Source of the DNA: Leptolyngbyaceae cyanobacterium T60_A2020_046
GTDB taxonomy: Bacteria > Cyanobacteriota > Cyanobacteriia > Phormidesmidales > Phormidesmidaceae
NCBI GenBank assembly: GCA_015272155.1
Contig: JACYME010000191.1
Span: 1 to 32,047, forward strand
Length of the DNA: 32,047 nucleotides
Direction of reading: 5' to 3'
Positions within the stretch are counted from its first letter, which is position 1, and every line of letters starts with the position of its first letter. Positions 1-9,077 of the stretch are shown in pieces. Position numbers and translations under genes: made by a program. The notes under the pieces are model-generated. The model saw only the letters and a list, made by a program, of their open reading frames with translations, was not told where the DNA came from and ran no database searches.

Positions 1-322
1 TATTTAAGCCATTTGCCCCAAAGCCCTGAAACTCCATGAGTACCGCAGCACCCAAATGGAGCAAAAACAGTGGGGCATCACGAAGCTGTATAACGCCTAC
101 TTTGATGAGCCTGCGAGTCAACTTTATAAGTTACATAAGCAACTCAATGCGCTGGTGCTAGATGGTGATAGAGGCGTACGGCTTCACCCCCGACGACGAC
201 CTCCTCGAAAAACTCTTCGCCCTCAACCTAGAGTTAATCAAGAACCTAGAGTTAATCGAGAAAGACAAGCGCGGCGAAGCCGTCATTTGCCCTGGACTCC
301 TACGCAGAAGGTGCCTGGGTAA
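1..322 (+). pseudogene. Remnant of the C-terminus of a SAM-dependent DNA methyltransferase (restriction-modification type)
   Basis: Protein-like sequence is split between two forward frames. One frame reads GITKLYNAYFDEPASQLYKL and breaks near position 160. The other continues with AYGFTPDDDLLEKLFALNLE and KRGEAVI up to about 290. The first frame then resumes with PWTPTQKVPG and stops at 320-322. An in-frame TAA at 5-7 interrupts the upstream part. Joined together, the pieces resemble the C-terminal tail of large cyanobacterial class I DNA methyltransferases related to type II/IIL restriction-modification enzymes; this is my recollection of the family, not a search result. The first break looks like a 10-base insertion (GATGGTGATA at about 156-165) resembling an imperfect copy of its neighbour. 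An 18-base near-perfect tandem duplication follows at 225-260. The catalytic part would lie to the left of the window. The gene is probably dead, and the family assignment is moderate. Confidence 0.5.
225..260 (+). repeat. 18-bp tandem duplication inside the methyltransferase remnant
   Basis: Positions 225-242 and 243-260 are two adjacent copies that differ at one base. In the pseudogene they encode the doubled peptide NLELIKNLELIEK, where the family would be expected to have a single copy. The duplication keeps frame but probably reflects relaxed selection. Confidence 0.8.
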
Positions 323-919
323 GGGCGGTAAATGTGGCCCGATTCCTCTCAATTCCCCTTTTCAAGGGGGAAGGCTGTGGACTTTGGGAAAACTGGAAGA
401 GTTCCCTTTTCATGGGAGCCGAGGGAACGTAGCCGATGTATCCCAGATAGCGGCCAAACGTTCCAAACCCGATAGCCCCTCAGCAGCTACCCCTCAAAAT
501 ATTGCGATATCGCGACACTCAACATAAAACGCAACATTTCGCGGCATGATGTTACGAAATTGCCTCAAAGCCTTCGCTGATAGCGGGTTTCGCGATATGC
601 CTAGAGGAGAGGCATGGTGTCATCTGCGATCGCGATCACAGGTCGCCTCGCGCTAGCCCCCTACCTCAACCTACCCTGCGATTGCCCGCCTCGAATCTCT
701 CCGATGCTCCTATCTTTCAAGCCTTTCAGTCAATCGCGCGATCGCGGCGGCATATCGTTTAACTTCGCAAAGTGATCAGGAATTGCCCTGAGATGTGACG
801 TAGATTAAACCACCGCTCTGATTTCAGTCACCCAGCGCAACCTAGGACATCCCTAGACTGAAAGCCATTGCGGCATTGCCCCCCATCTTGGGCGTTCCCC
901 TGCGGAACCTGCCTACCTG
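323..919. other. Intergenic region upstream of sigC
   Basis: About 600 bases without a convincing gene. It holds a small hairpin at 353-372 (CCCCTT, loop TTC, AAGGGG), a 10-base palindrome GCGATATCGC at 504-513 and HIP1 octamers near 626 and 738. A TGTGA half-site occurs near 795, but no symmetric partner was found. No promoter could be assigned for sigC. The open frame running through 323-527 continues the remnant and looks non-coding. Confidence 0.5.
353..372. repeat. Short CCCCTT/AAGGGG hairpin
   Basis: Six-base perfect stem (355-360 with 364-369) and a three-base loop, extended by TT/AA outside with one bulged G. C- and G-run hairpins of this sort are common dispersed elements between cyanobacterial genes. 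No T-tract follows, so a terminator role is doubtful. Confidence 0.45.
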
Positions 920-2233
920 ATGAGCGGTCTAAGGGAAATGGGCATATTAAACCAAGAAGTTTCCCTGTCTGCGTGTTTCCGTCCCCTGGAGCTACAGAGC
1001 GTCACTATGACCCGCCACCCCGCCTCTGAATTCAAAACACTGCCTGACGTTGCCCTAAACGACGAGATGGCTTCCCCCGATGACTTGGAGTTCATGGGCG
1101 AAGAGCCCGATCTCGACGACGAGGTCTTCAACCCTTCAATCTCTTCAAACCGTCGCACCACAGACCTCGTGCGGCTCTATTTGCAAGAGATTGGGCGTGT
1201 TCAACTGCTGCGGCGCGATGAGGAAGTATCTGAAGCTCAAGTGGTGCAGCGCTACATGCAGTTGTTGGAACTGCGCGACGGCGCAGCTGCCCAGAGCGGC
1301 GGCACCCTTGCCAGCTACGTCCACCTCATGCAAACCCGCGATCGCCTCACCTCTAACCTGGGCTATCGTCCTTCCTTAGAACGGTGGGCTGAGGAAGCCG
1401 GCATTGACTCCGCAGCCATGAAGCCCATCTTGGCCGATGGTAAGCGGGCCTGGGCAACCCTGGCCGATCTGTCTGTGGCTGACCTCGACGAGGCCATTCG
1501 CGAAGGGGTGCGGGCCAAAGAGCACATGATCAAGGCCAACCTGCGCCTAGTCGTGTCCGTCGCCAAAAAGTATCAAAATCGTGGCCTAGAACTGCTAGAC
1601 TTGATTCAGGAGGGGACGCTGGGTCTGGAGCGGGCGGTCGAAAAATTTGACCCCACCAAGGGCTATCGGTTCAGCACCTACGCCTACTGGTGGATTCGCC
1701 AGGGGATTACGCGCGCGATCGCGACCCAAAGCCGCACTATCCGCCTCCCCGTCCACATCACCGAAAAACTCAACAAAATCAAAAAGGCCCAGCGCAAGCT
1801 CTCCCAAGACAAGGGACGCACCCCCACCTTGGACGATGTGGCCCGCGAGCTAGACATGACACCCGCCCAAGTGCGAGAAGTGCTGCTGCGGGTGCCGCGC
1901 TCCGTTTCCTTGGAAACCAAGGTCGGCAAAGAGCGCGATACCGAGCTTGGCGAACTGCTAGAAACGGACAACATTTCTCCCGAGGAACTGTTGATGCGCG
2001 AGGCGCTGCGCCGCGACCTCAAGCAACTCATGGCAGAACTCACCGAGCGCGAGCGCGATGTGATCCACATGCGCTTTGGATTGGGGGATGGAATTCCCTA
2101 TTCCTTGGCAGAGATTGGCCGCGCCCTTGACTTGTCCCGCGAGCGGGTACGCCAAATTGAGTCCAAGGCGCTGCAAAAGCTCCGTCAGCCCAAGCGCCGC
2201 AACCGGATTCGCGACTACTTGGAAGCGCTGTAA
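920..2233 (+). CDS. sigC: Group 2 RNA polymerase sigma factor, SigC type
   Basis: Directs RNA polymerase to alternative promoters in the cytoplasm. Numbering is from the ATG at 920 (437 aa). Region 1.2 begins with TTDLVRLYLQEIGRV (about 80-94). Region 2 carries IKANLRLVVSVAKKYQNRG, the core-binding DLIQEG and the promoter-melting block YWWIRQGITRAIATQSR (about 256-272). Region 4.2 near the end has the helix-turn-helix SLAEIGRALDLSRERVRQIE. The spacer after region 1.2 (RYMQLLELRDGAAAQSG, then SLERWAEEAGID) resembles SigC rather than the principal SigA, which is a family-level recollection. An ATG at 1007 in the same frame is a strong alternative start, because the 29 residues before it do not look conserved and neither start has a good ribosome-binding site. 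The gene is monocistronic and ends at a strong hairpin. Confidence 0.85.
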   Translation: MSGLREMGILNQEVSLSACFRPLELQSVTMTRHPASEFKTLPDVALNDEMASPDDLEFMGEEPDLDDEVFNPSISSNRRTTDLVRLYLQEIGRVQLLRRDEEVSEAQVVQRYMQLLELRDGAAAQSGGTLASYVHLMQTRDRLTSNLGYRPSLERWAEEAGIDSAAMKPILADGKRAWATLADLSVADLDEAIREGVRAKEHMIKANLRLVVSVAKKYQNRGLELLDLIQEGTLGLERAVEKFDPTKGYRFSTYAYWWIRQGITRAIATQSRTIRLPVHITEKLNKIKKAQRKLSQDKGRTPTLDDVARELDMTPAQVREVLLRVPRSVSLETKVGKERDTELGELLETDNISPEELLMREALRRDLKQLMAELTERERDVIHMRFGLGDGIPYSLAEIGRALDLSRERVRQIESKALQKLRQPKRRNRIRDYLEAL

Positions 2234-2283
2234 TGCCATGAGCGCGCCATTCGAGGTCTGAATTCACCGTCAGAAGGCACACC

Positions 2284-2313
2284 AACCGCCCCGGCAAGGT
2301 ATCCGGGGCGGTT
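2284..2313. terminator. Bidirectional intrinsic terminator between sigC and the EF-hand gene
   Basis: Perfect 11-base stem AACCGCCCCGG / CCGGGGCGGTT with an 8-base loop, 50 bases after the sigC stop and between convergent genes. The T-tract is weak (AGTTGTAA). Confidence 0.8.
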
Positions 2314-2375
2314 AGTTGTAACGGAGCTGAGCATTGTGCAAACTGCACACCGCATCAGACACCATCGGCATGGAA

Positions 2376-2921
2376 CTAATAGGGGCCAAACATCGAATTT
2401 GCAACTGAGTCGATGTTGTCGCCGAAAAAGAAGTCGTCAATCAATTCTGTCAATTCTTCCCGGCTAATGAACCCATCCTGATTCGCATCAATTTGCTGAA
2501 ACGCGATCGGGGCATAAACGGGATGAATGCCGTACACCCGAAAGAGTTCAGTCCATTCTTGCTGACTAATTTGGCCGTCCCCGTTATCATCAAAGACCTC
2601 AAAAATGAAGGTCATTAAGGACTGCACTTCCTTGACATATTGCGTCTCATCCGCCAGAACGTTGCTGTAGTACGCCAACCATTCCTCAAGGCTGACTTTT
2701 TGGTCGTGGCTGCTATCGGCCTTTTTGACCAGTTGTTTCCAGGCTTGGGAAAACTTGTCCTTCAGCAACAAACATTTAGCCGATCGCCCCCGCAAATCTT
2801 TGATTTCGGCGAGCTTATCCGCGATGCGCTCAAAGTCCTGACGGATGACGGTGCCATCACGATCGCCGTCATACATACAAAACAGCTTCAATAGCTTACG
2901 AGCCTGTAACTCCGTCAGCAT
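2376..2921 (-). CDS. EF-hand calcium-binding protein (calerythrin/sarcoplasmic-type)
   Basis: A 181-residue protein beginning MLTELQARKLLKLF and built from four EF-hand positions. The loops DGDRDGTVIRQD, DDNGDGQISQQE and DANQDGFISREE have acidic or Asn ligands at the right places. A second loop, ADSSHDQKVSLEE, is degenerate and may not bind calcium. There is no signal peptide, so a cytoplasmic calcium sensor or buffer is likely. The ATG at 2921 was chosen because AGGAG sits 6 bases before it and the MLTELQ opening matches related cyanobacterial proteins as I recall them. The frame is open up to an ATG at 3050 that overlaps the transaldolase stop (TGATG), but that 43-residue extension looks like non-coding sequence. 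The gene lies downstream of the EF-hand transaldolase on the same strand and may share its transcript. The target is unknown. Confidence 0.85.
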   Translation of the reverse strand: MLTELQARKLLKLFCMYDGDRDGTVIRQDFERIADKLAEIKDLRGRSAKCLLLKDKFSQAWKQLVKKADSSHDQKVSLEEWLAYYSNVLADETQYVKEVQSLMTFIFEVFDDNGDGQISQQEWTELFRVYGIHPVYAPIAFQQIDANQDGFISREELTELIDDFFFGDNIDSVANSMFGPY

Positions 2922-3049
2922 AGAACTCCTAGACGTTGAAAAAGGACATTCAGAAGAGAAAAAAGCAGCCTCAAAGGAGCGATCGCAGGACTCACGTTTC
3001 CCCTTGCACACCCCATGACAAACCGGAGTAAGCGGAGAATACTCGCCCA

Positions 3050-4222
3050 TCAGATCATTTGAAACGCTCCACCAAGGCCAGCGCAGATCTCATCTGCGGT
3101 GACCTTGCCATCATGATCAGCGTCAAGGGCATCAAAAACCGCATCCGTCCCGAGCCATTCCTCTCGAGTGATGTAGCCATCGCCATCAAGGTCATAGGCG
3201 CGGAACAAATCCTGCGCCGCATGATTCACAAATTGCTCCCCTTCCAATCGTTTTGAGAGGCGTTCTGCCAGCATTTTTTCTAGGGTTTCGAGAGCCTTGC
3301 TAAAGCCCTTAATGCCTTCATCCAGCTTTTCCGAGGCCATGGGATCTTGGGCGTGCATGGCCTCAAAGGTCGCCTGATCCATCGTTATTTTCTCAATATC
3401 CAACGCTGCACTCTTGGCGGGATCTAACTTGCGCGTTAGGGGTTCTTCAATCTCTTGAAGTTGGCTAAGAAGCTTTGGAGAAATGGTGAGCAAATCACAG
3501 CCCGCCAGTTCGCAAATCTCACCAATATTGCGGAAGCTTGCGCCCATCACTTCTGTGGAGTACCCAAACTTTTTGTAGTAGTTGTAGATTTGCGTGACAG
3601 ATAACACGCCTGGGTCTTCTGCCGGAGCGTAGTCTTTGCCCGTTGCTTGTTTATACCAGTCGAGAATGCGCCCGACAAAGGGCGAAATCAGGGTGACGCC
3701 CGCCTCGGCGCAGGCGATCGCTTGATGCAGGCCAAACAGCAGCGTTAGGTTGCAGTGAATGCCTTCTTTTTCGAGGACTTCAGCAGCGCGGATGCCTTCC
3801 CAGGTGGAGGCAATTTTGATGAGGACGCGATCGCGACTCACGCCCGCCGCCTCATACTGGGCAATCAAGTCGCGGGCGGTGTCCAGAGTGGCATCTGTGT
3901 CATAGGACAAACGGGCATCAACCTCTGTCGAAACGCGCCCTGGCACGATTTCCAAGATCTTGAGCCCAAAGGCCACCGCCAATCGTGTAAAGGCAAGGTT
4001 CGCCACCGCTTTGTCCGACCGTGAGGAACCTGCATCCTTCTTGGCCTTGAGCAAGGTTTCGTCCACAATGTCTTGATACTGGGGCATTTGAGCCGCCGCC
4101 GTAATCAAGGAGGGGTTTGTGGTGGCGTCCCGTGGCGTGAACATTTCAATCGCCTGCAAGTCGCCGGTATCTGCCACCACAATGGTCATATCCCGCAACT
4201 GCTCTAACAAGCTCCGTCCCAT
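3050..4222 (-). CDS. tal: Transaldolase with C-terminal EF-hand pair
   Basis: Cytosolic enzyme of the non-oxidative pentose phosphate pathway that moves a dihydroxyacetone unit between sugar phosphates through a Lys Schiff base. Of the 390 residues, about 1-325 are a TalB-type barrel: Asp18 in VVADTGD, Asn36 in TTNPSL, Glu100 in [13 protein letters not shown] and the Schiff-base Lys136 in [12 protein letters not shown]. The extra C-terminal part carries two EF-hand loops, [12 protein letters not shown] (344-355) and [12 protein letters not shown] (367-378), both with complete acidic ligands. A plain TalB-type enzyme is about 320 aa and lacks them; EF-hand-tailed transaldolases are known from cyanobacterial genomes. 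The stop overlaps by one base an ATG in the frame of the downstream EF-hand gene. Calcium control of the enzyme is inference. Confidence 0.93.
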   Translation of the reverse strand: MGRSLLEQLRDMTIVVADTGDLQAIEMFTPRDATTNPSLITAAAQMPQYQDIVDETLLKAKKDAGSSRSDKAVANLAFTRLAVAFGLKILEIVPGRVSTEVDARLSYDTDATLDTARDLIAQYEAAGVSRDRVLIKIASTWEGIRAAEVLEKEGIHCNLTLLFGLHQAIACAEAGVTLISPFVGRILDWYKQATGKDYAPAEDPGVLSVTQIYNYYKKFGYSTEVMGASFRNIGEICELAGCDLLTISPKLLSQLQEIEEPLTRKLDPAKSAALDIEKITMDQATFEAMHAQDPMASEKLDEGIKGFSKALETLEKMLAERLSKRLEGEQFVNHAAQDLFRAYDLDGDGYITREEWLGTDAVFDALDADHDGKVTADEICAGLGGAFQMI

Positions 4223-4344
4223 ATTGCCTGCCTCGCCGCTGGCTCCACGTCTGCCCCATTCTAGTGAGAGAACGGGGGAATGATCGCGAGCTTAAGCACA
4301 ACGATAGATTTTTAGGACGCTAGATTTTAGAACACTGCGTGCTG

Positions 4345-4378
4345 CGGCTCCGACTCCTCAGTCGGGCGCTGTGAGCCG
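4345..4378. repeat. Nested hairpin upstream of the transaldolase gene
   Basis: Outer arms CGGCTC (4345-4350) and GAGCCG (4373-4378) enclose inner arms CCGACT and AGTCGG (4350-4355, 4360-4365) with a four-base loop. There is no T-tract on either strand. It could be an RNA structure downstream of the 4519-5055 gene or an element upstream of tal. Confidence 0.4.
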
Positions 4379-4480
4379 ATAATTTTCCAACGCGACTAAG
4401 GCAATCACCCGAGCGTCGGGTTCAACCCAGGCGACTGCAATTGCAGAAGGGGAAACAGCCCTGTCATCCCAGATAACCAT
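4358..4480 (-). CDS. Possible 40-residue ORF or gene fragment
   Basis: In the 296-base gap between tal and the outer-membrane protein, one minus-strand frame reads MVIWDDRAVSPSAIA, then VAWVEPDARVIALVALE and NYRLTAPD before a stop. The composition looks protein-like, and the same frame stays open backwards past the ATG into the neighbouring gene (TRACRVGQVPQLW). There is no ribosome-binding site and I do not recognise it. It may be a remnant of a longer gene or chance. Confidence 0.2.
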   Translation of the reverse strand: MVIWDDRAVSPSAIAVAWVEPDARVIALVALENYRLTAPD

Positions 4481-4518
4481 CCAGAGTTGGGGAACCTGGC
4501 CGACGCGACAGGCACGGG

Positions 4519-5055
4519 TTAGAACTGATAGCCCACACCGGTTTGCAGAGAAACGGCGGTGTTCCCACCTTCGCGATAGGCATTAAAGGCGATGATGGCG
4601 TTGCCAAACAGAACGAGGCGACTATTGGAGAAGGTGTAGTCGATGCCAGGCTGAAGCACAAACGCGGTGCGATCGCCAACAGGCGAAACCCCATCACCAC
4701 TGGGGAAGGAGATCCCAGCACCGAGATAGATATCTGTATTCCAGTTGAGGGGATAGTCGTAGGACACCGTGGGCACAAAGGCAAAGCTACTGCTAAAAAT
4801 CAGGGCTTGGGCGCGAATGGAGATGGGCAGTTCAAGGAAGCGATAGCGCCCCGAAATAACGCCTGAAAAACCAGATCCCTCGCCTGTTTCTGCATCGGAG
4901 GTGAGGCCAAAGGCGGGGCCAATACCGACATAGCTGCCGTAGGCGGCCTGCGCTTGGGCCGGGGCGGCGATACCCAGGGTGGCAAGGCCCGCGATCGCGC
5001 TGCTCGCAACGGAAGCGAGGGCAAAAGTCTTGAGTCGGCTTGTCATACTGCTCAT
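4519..5055 (-). CDS. Secreted outer-membrane beta-barrel-like protein, unknown function
   Basis: A 178-residue protein with an N-terminal signal peptide: basic TSRLK, a hydrophobic stretch at about 10-30, then APAQAQA as a likely signal peptidase I site. The mature part is rich in alternating aromatic and small residues (YGSYVGIGPAF, ISGRYRFLELPISIRAQ, YLGAGISF) and ends in Phe (GVGYQF), as many outer-membrane barrels do. At about 140 residues it could form a small barrel of about eight strands. The ATG at 5055 has GGAG five bases upstream. It is flanked by unrelated housekeeping genes on the same strand. The specific family was not recognised; localisation is the main claim. Confidence 0.75.
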   Translation of the reverse strand: MSSMTSRLKTFALASVASSAIAGLATLGIAAPAQAQAAYGSYVGIGPAFGLTSDAETGEGSGFSGVISGRYRFLELPISIRAQALIFSSSFAFVPTVSYDYPLNWNTDIYLGAGISFPSGDGVSPVGDRTAFVLQPGIDYTFSNSRLVLFGNAIIAFNAYREGGNTAVSLQTGVGYQF

Positions 5056-5208
5056 GGATTCTCCACTCCTCAGGCGCTGGCATCAACCACAAGGGATAGC
5101 GTGTCTTGCCCTTGCTTCCTCTGACCGTGCGAGCGTACCGGCAGGCGGAACCGGGCACCGCCACCGTGATCGCTGAAACCTATCCTCCAGAGAGGAATTC
5201 AGCAGCCA

Positions 5209-5229
5209 GAGTCCCTATAGTACGGACTC
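5209..5229. promoter_or_regulatory. Dyad GAGTCC-N9-GGACTC upstream of the outer-membrane protein gene
   Basis: Perfect 6-base inverted repeat around CTATAGTAC, about 155 bases upstream of the 5055 start and 62 bases after the ppc stop. The loop contains TACTAT on the minus strand, a possible -10 box. It could be an operator or chance. Confidence 0.3.
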
Positions 5230-5290
5230 ATTCAAACAAATTCCCCTTGGCACGCAAGAAGGTTTTAACAAAAAATTACATTTTTTGCCA

Positions 5291-8200
5291 TTAGCCTGTA
5301 TTTCTCATGCCAGCGGCAATCCCGTTGATGGTGAGCAGCGCGCCGCGCAGGAGTTCTTCACGGCTGTAGCGCGACTTCATCACGCCAGATGTGGAGTTGC
5401 GGTACTGGCGCAGTCGTTTTAGGAGCGACACCTGCAAAAAGCCCAGGGGGACGATGGTGCCATTGCGCAGATGCACCGATCGCTGGAGATCTGGGTCGCC
5501 ATCCAGCAGGCGATCGTGGCGGGTGATGCAAAGCACCATGTCGCGGGTGAGCTGAAATTCCTGGGAAATCGTCTCAAACAATGCCTGGAAGCGCTCCCGA
5601 TTTTCGGGCTGGGTTAGCTCTTGCACGTAGTGCTCCGCAATTTGCAGATCTACCTTCGAGAGGGTCATCTCCACCTTCGAGATCACCATCTTGAAGAACG
5701 GCCACTTTTGGTAGAAATAGCGCAGTAGTCGTATGTGCTCGGTGGGGGCAACGTCCACATACTCCTTCAGGGCCGTCCCTACCCCGTACCATGAGGGCAG
5801 CAGAAAGCGAGCCTGAGTCCAGCTAAAGACCCAGGGAATGGCCCGCAGGCTAGCGAGGGTCTTTTTGCCGCCGCGGCGGGCCGGACGGGAGGAGATTTGC
5901 AGTTGGCTGATTTCCTCAATGGGGGTGACCTGGTGGAAGAAATCCACCAAATCGGGCTGTTCATAAATCAGCTCGCGGTAGTGCCGCCGCGATCGCGCCG
6001 CCAGCCCCTCCATAATTTCATTCCACGGGTCAATTTCATCCACGCTGCTGTGCAGCAAGCTGCCTTGAATCACCGCTGCCGCAACGGTTTCCAAGTTGTA
6101 GAGGGCAAGGTCAGGCAGGTTGTACTTTGAGGCCAGCACCTCTCCCTGCTCCGTAATTTTGATCCGACCATTCAGGCTGGCACCGGGCTGAGCCAAAATC
6201 GCCTCGTAGGCGGGGCCACCGCCGCGCCCCACCGAGCCCCCCCGACCGTGGAAAATGCGCAGGGCAATTCCGTAGCGATCGGCGGTCGCCTGCAACGCTT
6301 GCTGGGCCTTGTGAATTTCCCAATTACTGCTGAGAAAGCCGGAATCTTTGTTGCTGTCTGAATAGCCCAGCATGACTTCCTGAATCGGCTTGGCACTGGT
6401 TTCGTCAGCCCCATCGGAGGCCAGTTCGCGCCCGCCATCAATCACGGTGCGATAGAGGGGCAGCTCAAACAGCTTTTCCATCACCGACGGAGCACGCTTC
6501 AGGTCTTCGACCGTCTCAAACAGCGGCACGGGCTGGATTGCCGACTCCCAAGAGGCTGGGTCGTATAGCCCAGCTTCCTTCGCCAGCAGCAGAACCTCAA
6601 GCAGGTCGCTGACATCGTGGCTCATGCTAATGATGTAGCTGCGGCAGATCTCTGGGCCAAATTCTTGATGGAGTCGCCGCACCATGCGGAAGGTTTCGAT
6701 CGCCTCGCAGGTTTTGTCTGAAAAAGGGAGTTCCGCCGGAATCAGCGGACGCCGGGTTTGCAGTTCCGCCGTCAGCCAAGCCGTTTTGTCGTCCTCTGAG
6801 AGGTCGTTGTAGGCATTGGAAAACACCTGCAAGTAAGCCGTCACCTCATCGATCGCATCGGAGTGGCGCGAGCTTTCCTGCCGAATGTCGAGCTGGGCCA
6901 GGATGAACCCATAAATTTCCACCTGGCAGAGCAAAATTTCGAGTTCCTGACACACCAAGCCTGTGGCGTTCAAATCGCGCTGGATCAGGCGCAGTTCTTC
7001 CAAAAACTCGTGGCCGTGGCGGTAGAAGGGCAAAGAGGGGGCATCACGCCGTTCTTGGGTCAGCCAGTCGCCTTCGTAGAGCTTTTGGCTGCGCTGGAGG
7101 GTATTTTCGAGGCGGCGTTGGATATAGGCCAGTTTCAGCCGATAGGGTTCTTGGCGATAGCGAATGGCCCACTGCTCATAGACCTCGGGCATCTGGCGCT
7201 GATCTTGATCGAGGGAGTCGAGTAGTTCGGGCTGAACTTCGCTCCAGTGCAGGGATAAGCTCAGCAGCTTGGTGAGATACTCGATGGAGCTGAGATATTT
7301 TTCAATGACCAGATTGCGCTGATAGCAGGCGGTTTTCCAGGTCACTTCGGGGGTGACGGAGGGGTTGCCATCGCGATCGGCTCCGACCCAGGAGCCAAAG
7401 CGGCAAAAGCCTTTGCGGGGCGGGTGTAGGGTTGGGAAGGTGGCCTTGAGGGCTCGCTCAAAGCGTTGGTAGAGTTGGGGCAGCGCTTCAAACAGCACCA
7501 CCTGGAAATAGTGGAGGGTGTAGTCCACTTCGTCGAGTACCGAAGGCTTGAACTGGTGCAGTTCGTCGGTGCGCCACCAGAGGCGAATTTCTTCGGTGAG
7601 CTGTTCTTTGAGCGACTCAATTTCCCAGGAAGAGAGTACGCCAAGGGCTTGGGCGCTGTCCTCAGCGCGATCGAGGTGGCGCAGAATCGACGCAATGCGG
7701 CGCTGTTTGTCGCGAATGGTGTGCCGCACAATTTCGGTGGGGTGGGCGGTGAAAACGAGGCGGATGTCGAGGGTGTCAATGAGCCGCTGAATGAGTTGGG
7801 GCGGCACGTTCAGATTTTTGAGGGTGGGCAGCAGCCAGTGAAAGGTGCCCGCTTCCTTTCGGTTGACGGAGTTGAGGGGGCTGAGGTCGTCGCTGGTGTC
7901 GCCTTCGACGGTGCTCTCTTGGTGATTGGCGGGGAGGCTGCTGTGGGGACGAAGGGCGGAGACCCCCGCGATCGCAGACCCCGAGTCAATTTCTTCATAG
8001 GTGACGCGATACTGACGCTGCTGCCCCTGCTGTTCGTAATGCTGCTCCACGCTGTTGATGAGCTGAAAATAGAGCGCAAAGGCCCGCGCGGCGCGAATCG
8101 CATCCTCCAGCTTTAGGTCTTCGACCACCTGCACCACGGTTTGCACGCTGGCAGCGCGAGCGGCAGGGGCTTGCCCATCGACGGAGCACAGTCGCCGCAG

Positions 8201-8404
8201 TTGATGCAGGAGAGTCAAGAGATCTTCGCCGCACTCATAGCGCAACACCGACTCCCACACGTCTTCGACCATTTTGATGCGGTGCTGCACGCGCAGGTCA
8301 TAGGCCGACCCTGGCGGAGTAATCGCCACAGCCGGGTCAAGCTCGCCCACCGATGCGGCAGGGTGGAGGTTGTCGGAGGTCGTCAGGGTAGATTTCATGG
8401 GCAT
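5291..8404 (-). CDS. ppc: Phosphoenolpyruvate carboxylase
   Basis: Cytosolic anaplerotic enzyme that makes oxaloacetate from PEP and bicarbonate, feeding the TCA branch and amino acids. It has 1037 residues, at the long end for the family, because of N-terminal inserts between about residues 130 and 190. Signature blocks are present: [12 protein letters not shown] with catalytic His221, [10 protein letters not shown] at about 680-689 and [14 protein letters not shown] with His719. The C-terminus ends MRNTG, the conserved tail of PEP carboxylases. Two Met codons (8404 and 8398) are possible starts; neither has a strong ribosome-binding site. A possible small gene lies 73 bases upstream on the same strand. 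T-rich sequence follows the stop, but no clear hairpin. Confidence 0.97.
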   Translation of the reverse strand: MPMKSTLTTSDNLHPAASVGELDPAVAITPPGSAYDLRVQHRIKMVEDVWESVLRYECGEDLLTLLHQLRRLCSVDGQAPAARAASVQTVVQVVEDLKLEDAIRAARAFALYFQLINSVEQHYEQQGQQRQYRVTYEEIDSGSAIAGVSALRPHSSLPANHQESTVEGDTSDDLSPLNSVNRKEAGTFHWLLPTLKNLNVPPQLIQRLIDTLDIRLVFTAHPTEIVRHTIRDKQRRIASILRHLDRAEDSAQALGVLSSWEIESLKEQLTEEIRLWWRTDELHQFKPSVLDEVDYTLHYFQVVLFEALPQLYQRFERALKATFPTLHPPRKGFCRFGSWVGADRDGNPSVTPEVTWKTACYQRNLVIEKYLSSIEYLTKLLSLSLHWSEVQPELLDSLDQDQRQMPEVYEQWAIRYRQEPYRLKLAYIQRRLENTLQRSQKLYEGDWLTQERRDAPSLPFYRHGHEFLEELRLIQRDLNATGLVCQELEILLCQVEIYGFILAQLDIRQESSRHSDAIDEVTAYLQVFSNAYNDLSEDDKTAWLTAELQTRRPLIPAELPFSDKTCEAIETFRMVRRLHQEFGPEICRSYIISMSHDVSDLLEVLLLAKEAGLYDPASWESAIQPVPLFETVEDLKRAPSVMEKLFELPLYRTVIDGGRELASDGADETSAKPIQEVMLGYSDSNKDSGFLSSNWEIHKAQQALQATADRYGIALRIFHGRGGSVGRGGGPAYEAILAQPGASLNGRIKITEQGEVLASKYNLPDLALYNLETVAAAVIQGSLLHSSVDEIDPWNEIMEGLAARSRRHYRELIYEQPDLVDFFHQVTPIEEISQLQISSRPARRGGKKTLASLRAIPWVFSWTQARFLLPSWYGVGTALKEYVDVAPTEHIRLLRYFYQKWPFFKMVISKVEMTLSKVDLQIAEHYVQELTQPENRERFQALFETISQEFQLTRDMVLCITRHDRLLDGDPDLQRSVHLRNGTIVPLGFLQVSLLKRLRQYRNSTSGVMKSRYSREELLRGALLTINGIAAGMRNTG

Positions 8405-8477
8405 GGGTTTGCTGAGAGCAGGGAAGGCGGGTTGTGACGGCGGGCAGTCAGTTAGTCCCTAGCTTAGGAGATTCTGG

Positions 8478-8633
8478 CTAGGGATCGGCGGCGTCCGAGG
8501 GTTCCGAGGGGGAATGGAGGGTGGGCAGGCGTTCACCACGAAACAGTTCTTCGCTGGCAAGGCCAAGTTGGGTGAGGCCATCGGCGATCGCGCGCGCGCC
8601 AATTAGCCCCAGTAAAAACGGCCCCGTCATCAT
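8478..8633 (-). CDS. Small conserved-looking cyanobacterial protein, unknown function
   Basis: A 51-residue protein starting MMTGPFLLGLIGARAIADGL and continuing TQLGLASEELFRGERLPTLH. I recall short cyanobacterial proteins with the same pattern (a hydrophobic start, then QLGxASEExFRGxRLPxL), but give no accession. The hydrophobic N-terminal half suggests membrane contact. The open frame extends upstream to 8717, but that part lacks the pattern, so the MM at 8633/8630 is the better start; there is no clear ribosome-binding site. It lies 73 bases upstream of ppc on the same strand and may be co-transcribed with it. No function assigned. Confidence 0.5.
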   Translation of the reverse strand: MMTGPFLLGLIGARAIADGLTQLGLASEELFRGERLPTLHSPSEPSDAADP

Positions 8634-9077
8634 GCTTACTACCACATCGAGGGACGGGTGTCCGTTCCGTGCAGTCATCGCCCGAGTTGGCTCTGCCGAG
8701 CCGTTAGAGATCGCCATAGGTCAGATTACTGTCAGTCCATCGGAAGATCCATATATATTTAATGACACCTCCGGGAGGTTCCCAACCGCAGGTGTTGGGA
8801 AATCTGTGAGATCGCCACACAAAAGTGGGGGGTCAAAGCCAGATTGCGGCCTGCGCTAGGCTCTAGATAGGGCGAGTTGCTTGGTGGTTTTACGGAGACT
8901 ACGATATGCTTCACAGCGATACCTGGGGGGTGCTTCTGGATATCTCGCTTTGGTCAATTTGCTAAAGACCGTGGGCTGGCCCGTGACTCTGAGCACACGA
9001 GCACTTTGACTGACTGTTTTGTCTGAACTGGGCTGGCTGCGGCGATCGCCGCCAGACTTCGCTGAACTTCAGTTGCC
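8634..9077. other. Divergent intergenic region between the ppc side and the SGNH/MBOAT operon
   Basis: About 440 bases without a convincing gene. It contains the AT-rich patch ATATATATTTAATG near 8750, a 13-base dyad ACCTCC-G-GGAGGT at 8767-8779 and a HIP1 copy near 9043. Promoters for both directions should lie here, but I could not fix any -10/-35 pair. Confidence 0.45.
8767..8779. promoter_or_regulatory. ACCTCC-G-GGAGGT dyad
   Basis: Perfect 6-base inverted repeat with one central base, just after an AT-rich patch, in the divergent region upstream of the SGNH/MBOAT operon. A possible operator; no regulator can be named. Confidence 0.25.

Noticed and set aside
780-830. CRP-like site (TGTGA-N6-TCACA) before sigC
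   Set aside because: Only the left half TGTGA is present; the right half does not match.
2922-3050. N-terminal extension of the EF-hand protein to the ATG at 3050
   Set aside because: The extension is unlike the rest of the protein, and AGGAG sits ideally before the ATG at 2921. The TGATG overlap with tal is noted but outweighed.
7466-8116. Forward 216-codon frame
   Set aside because: Antisense to ppc, whose reading frame is complete and fully matches the family.
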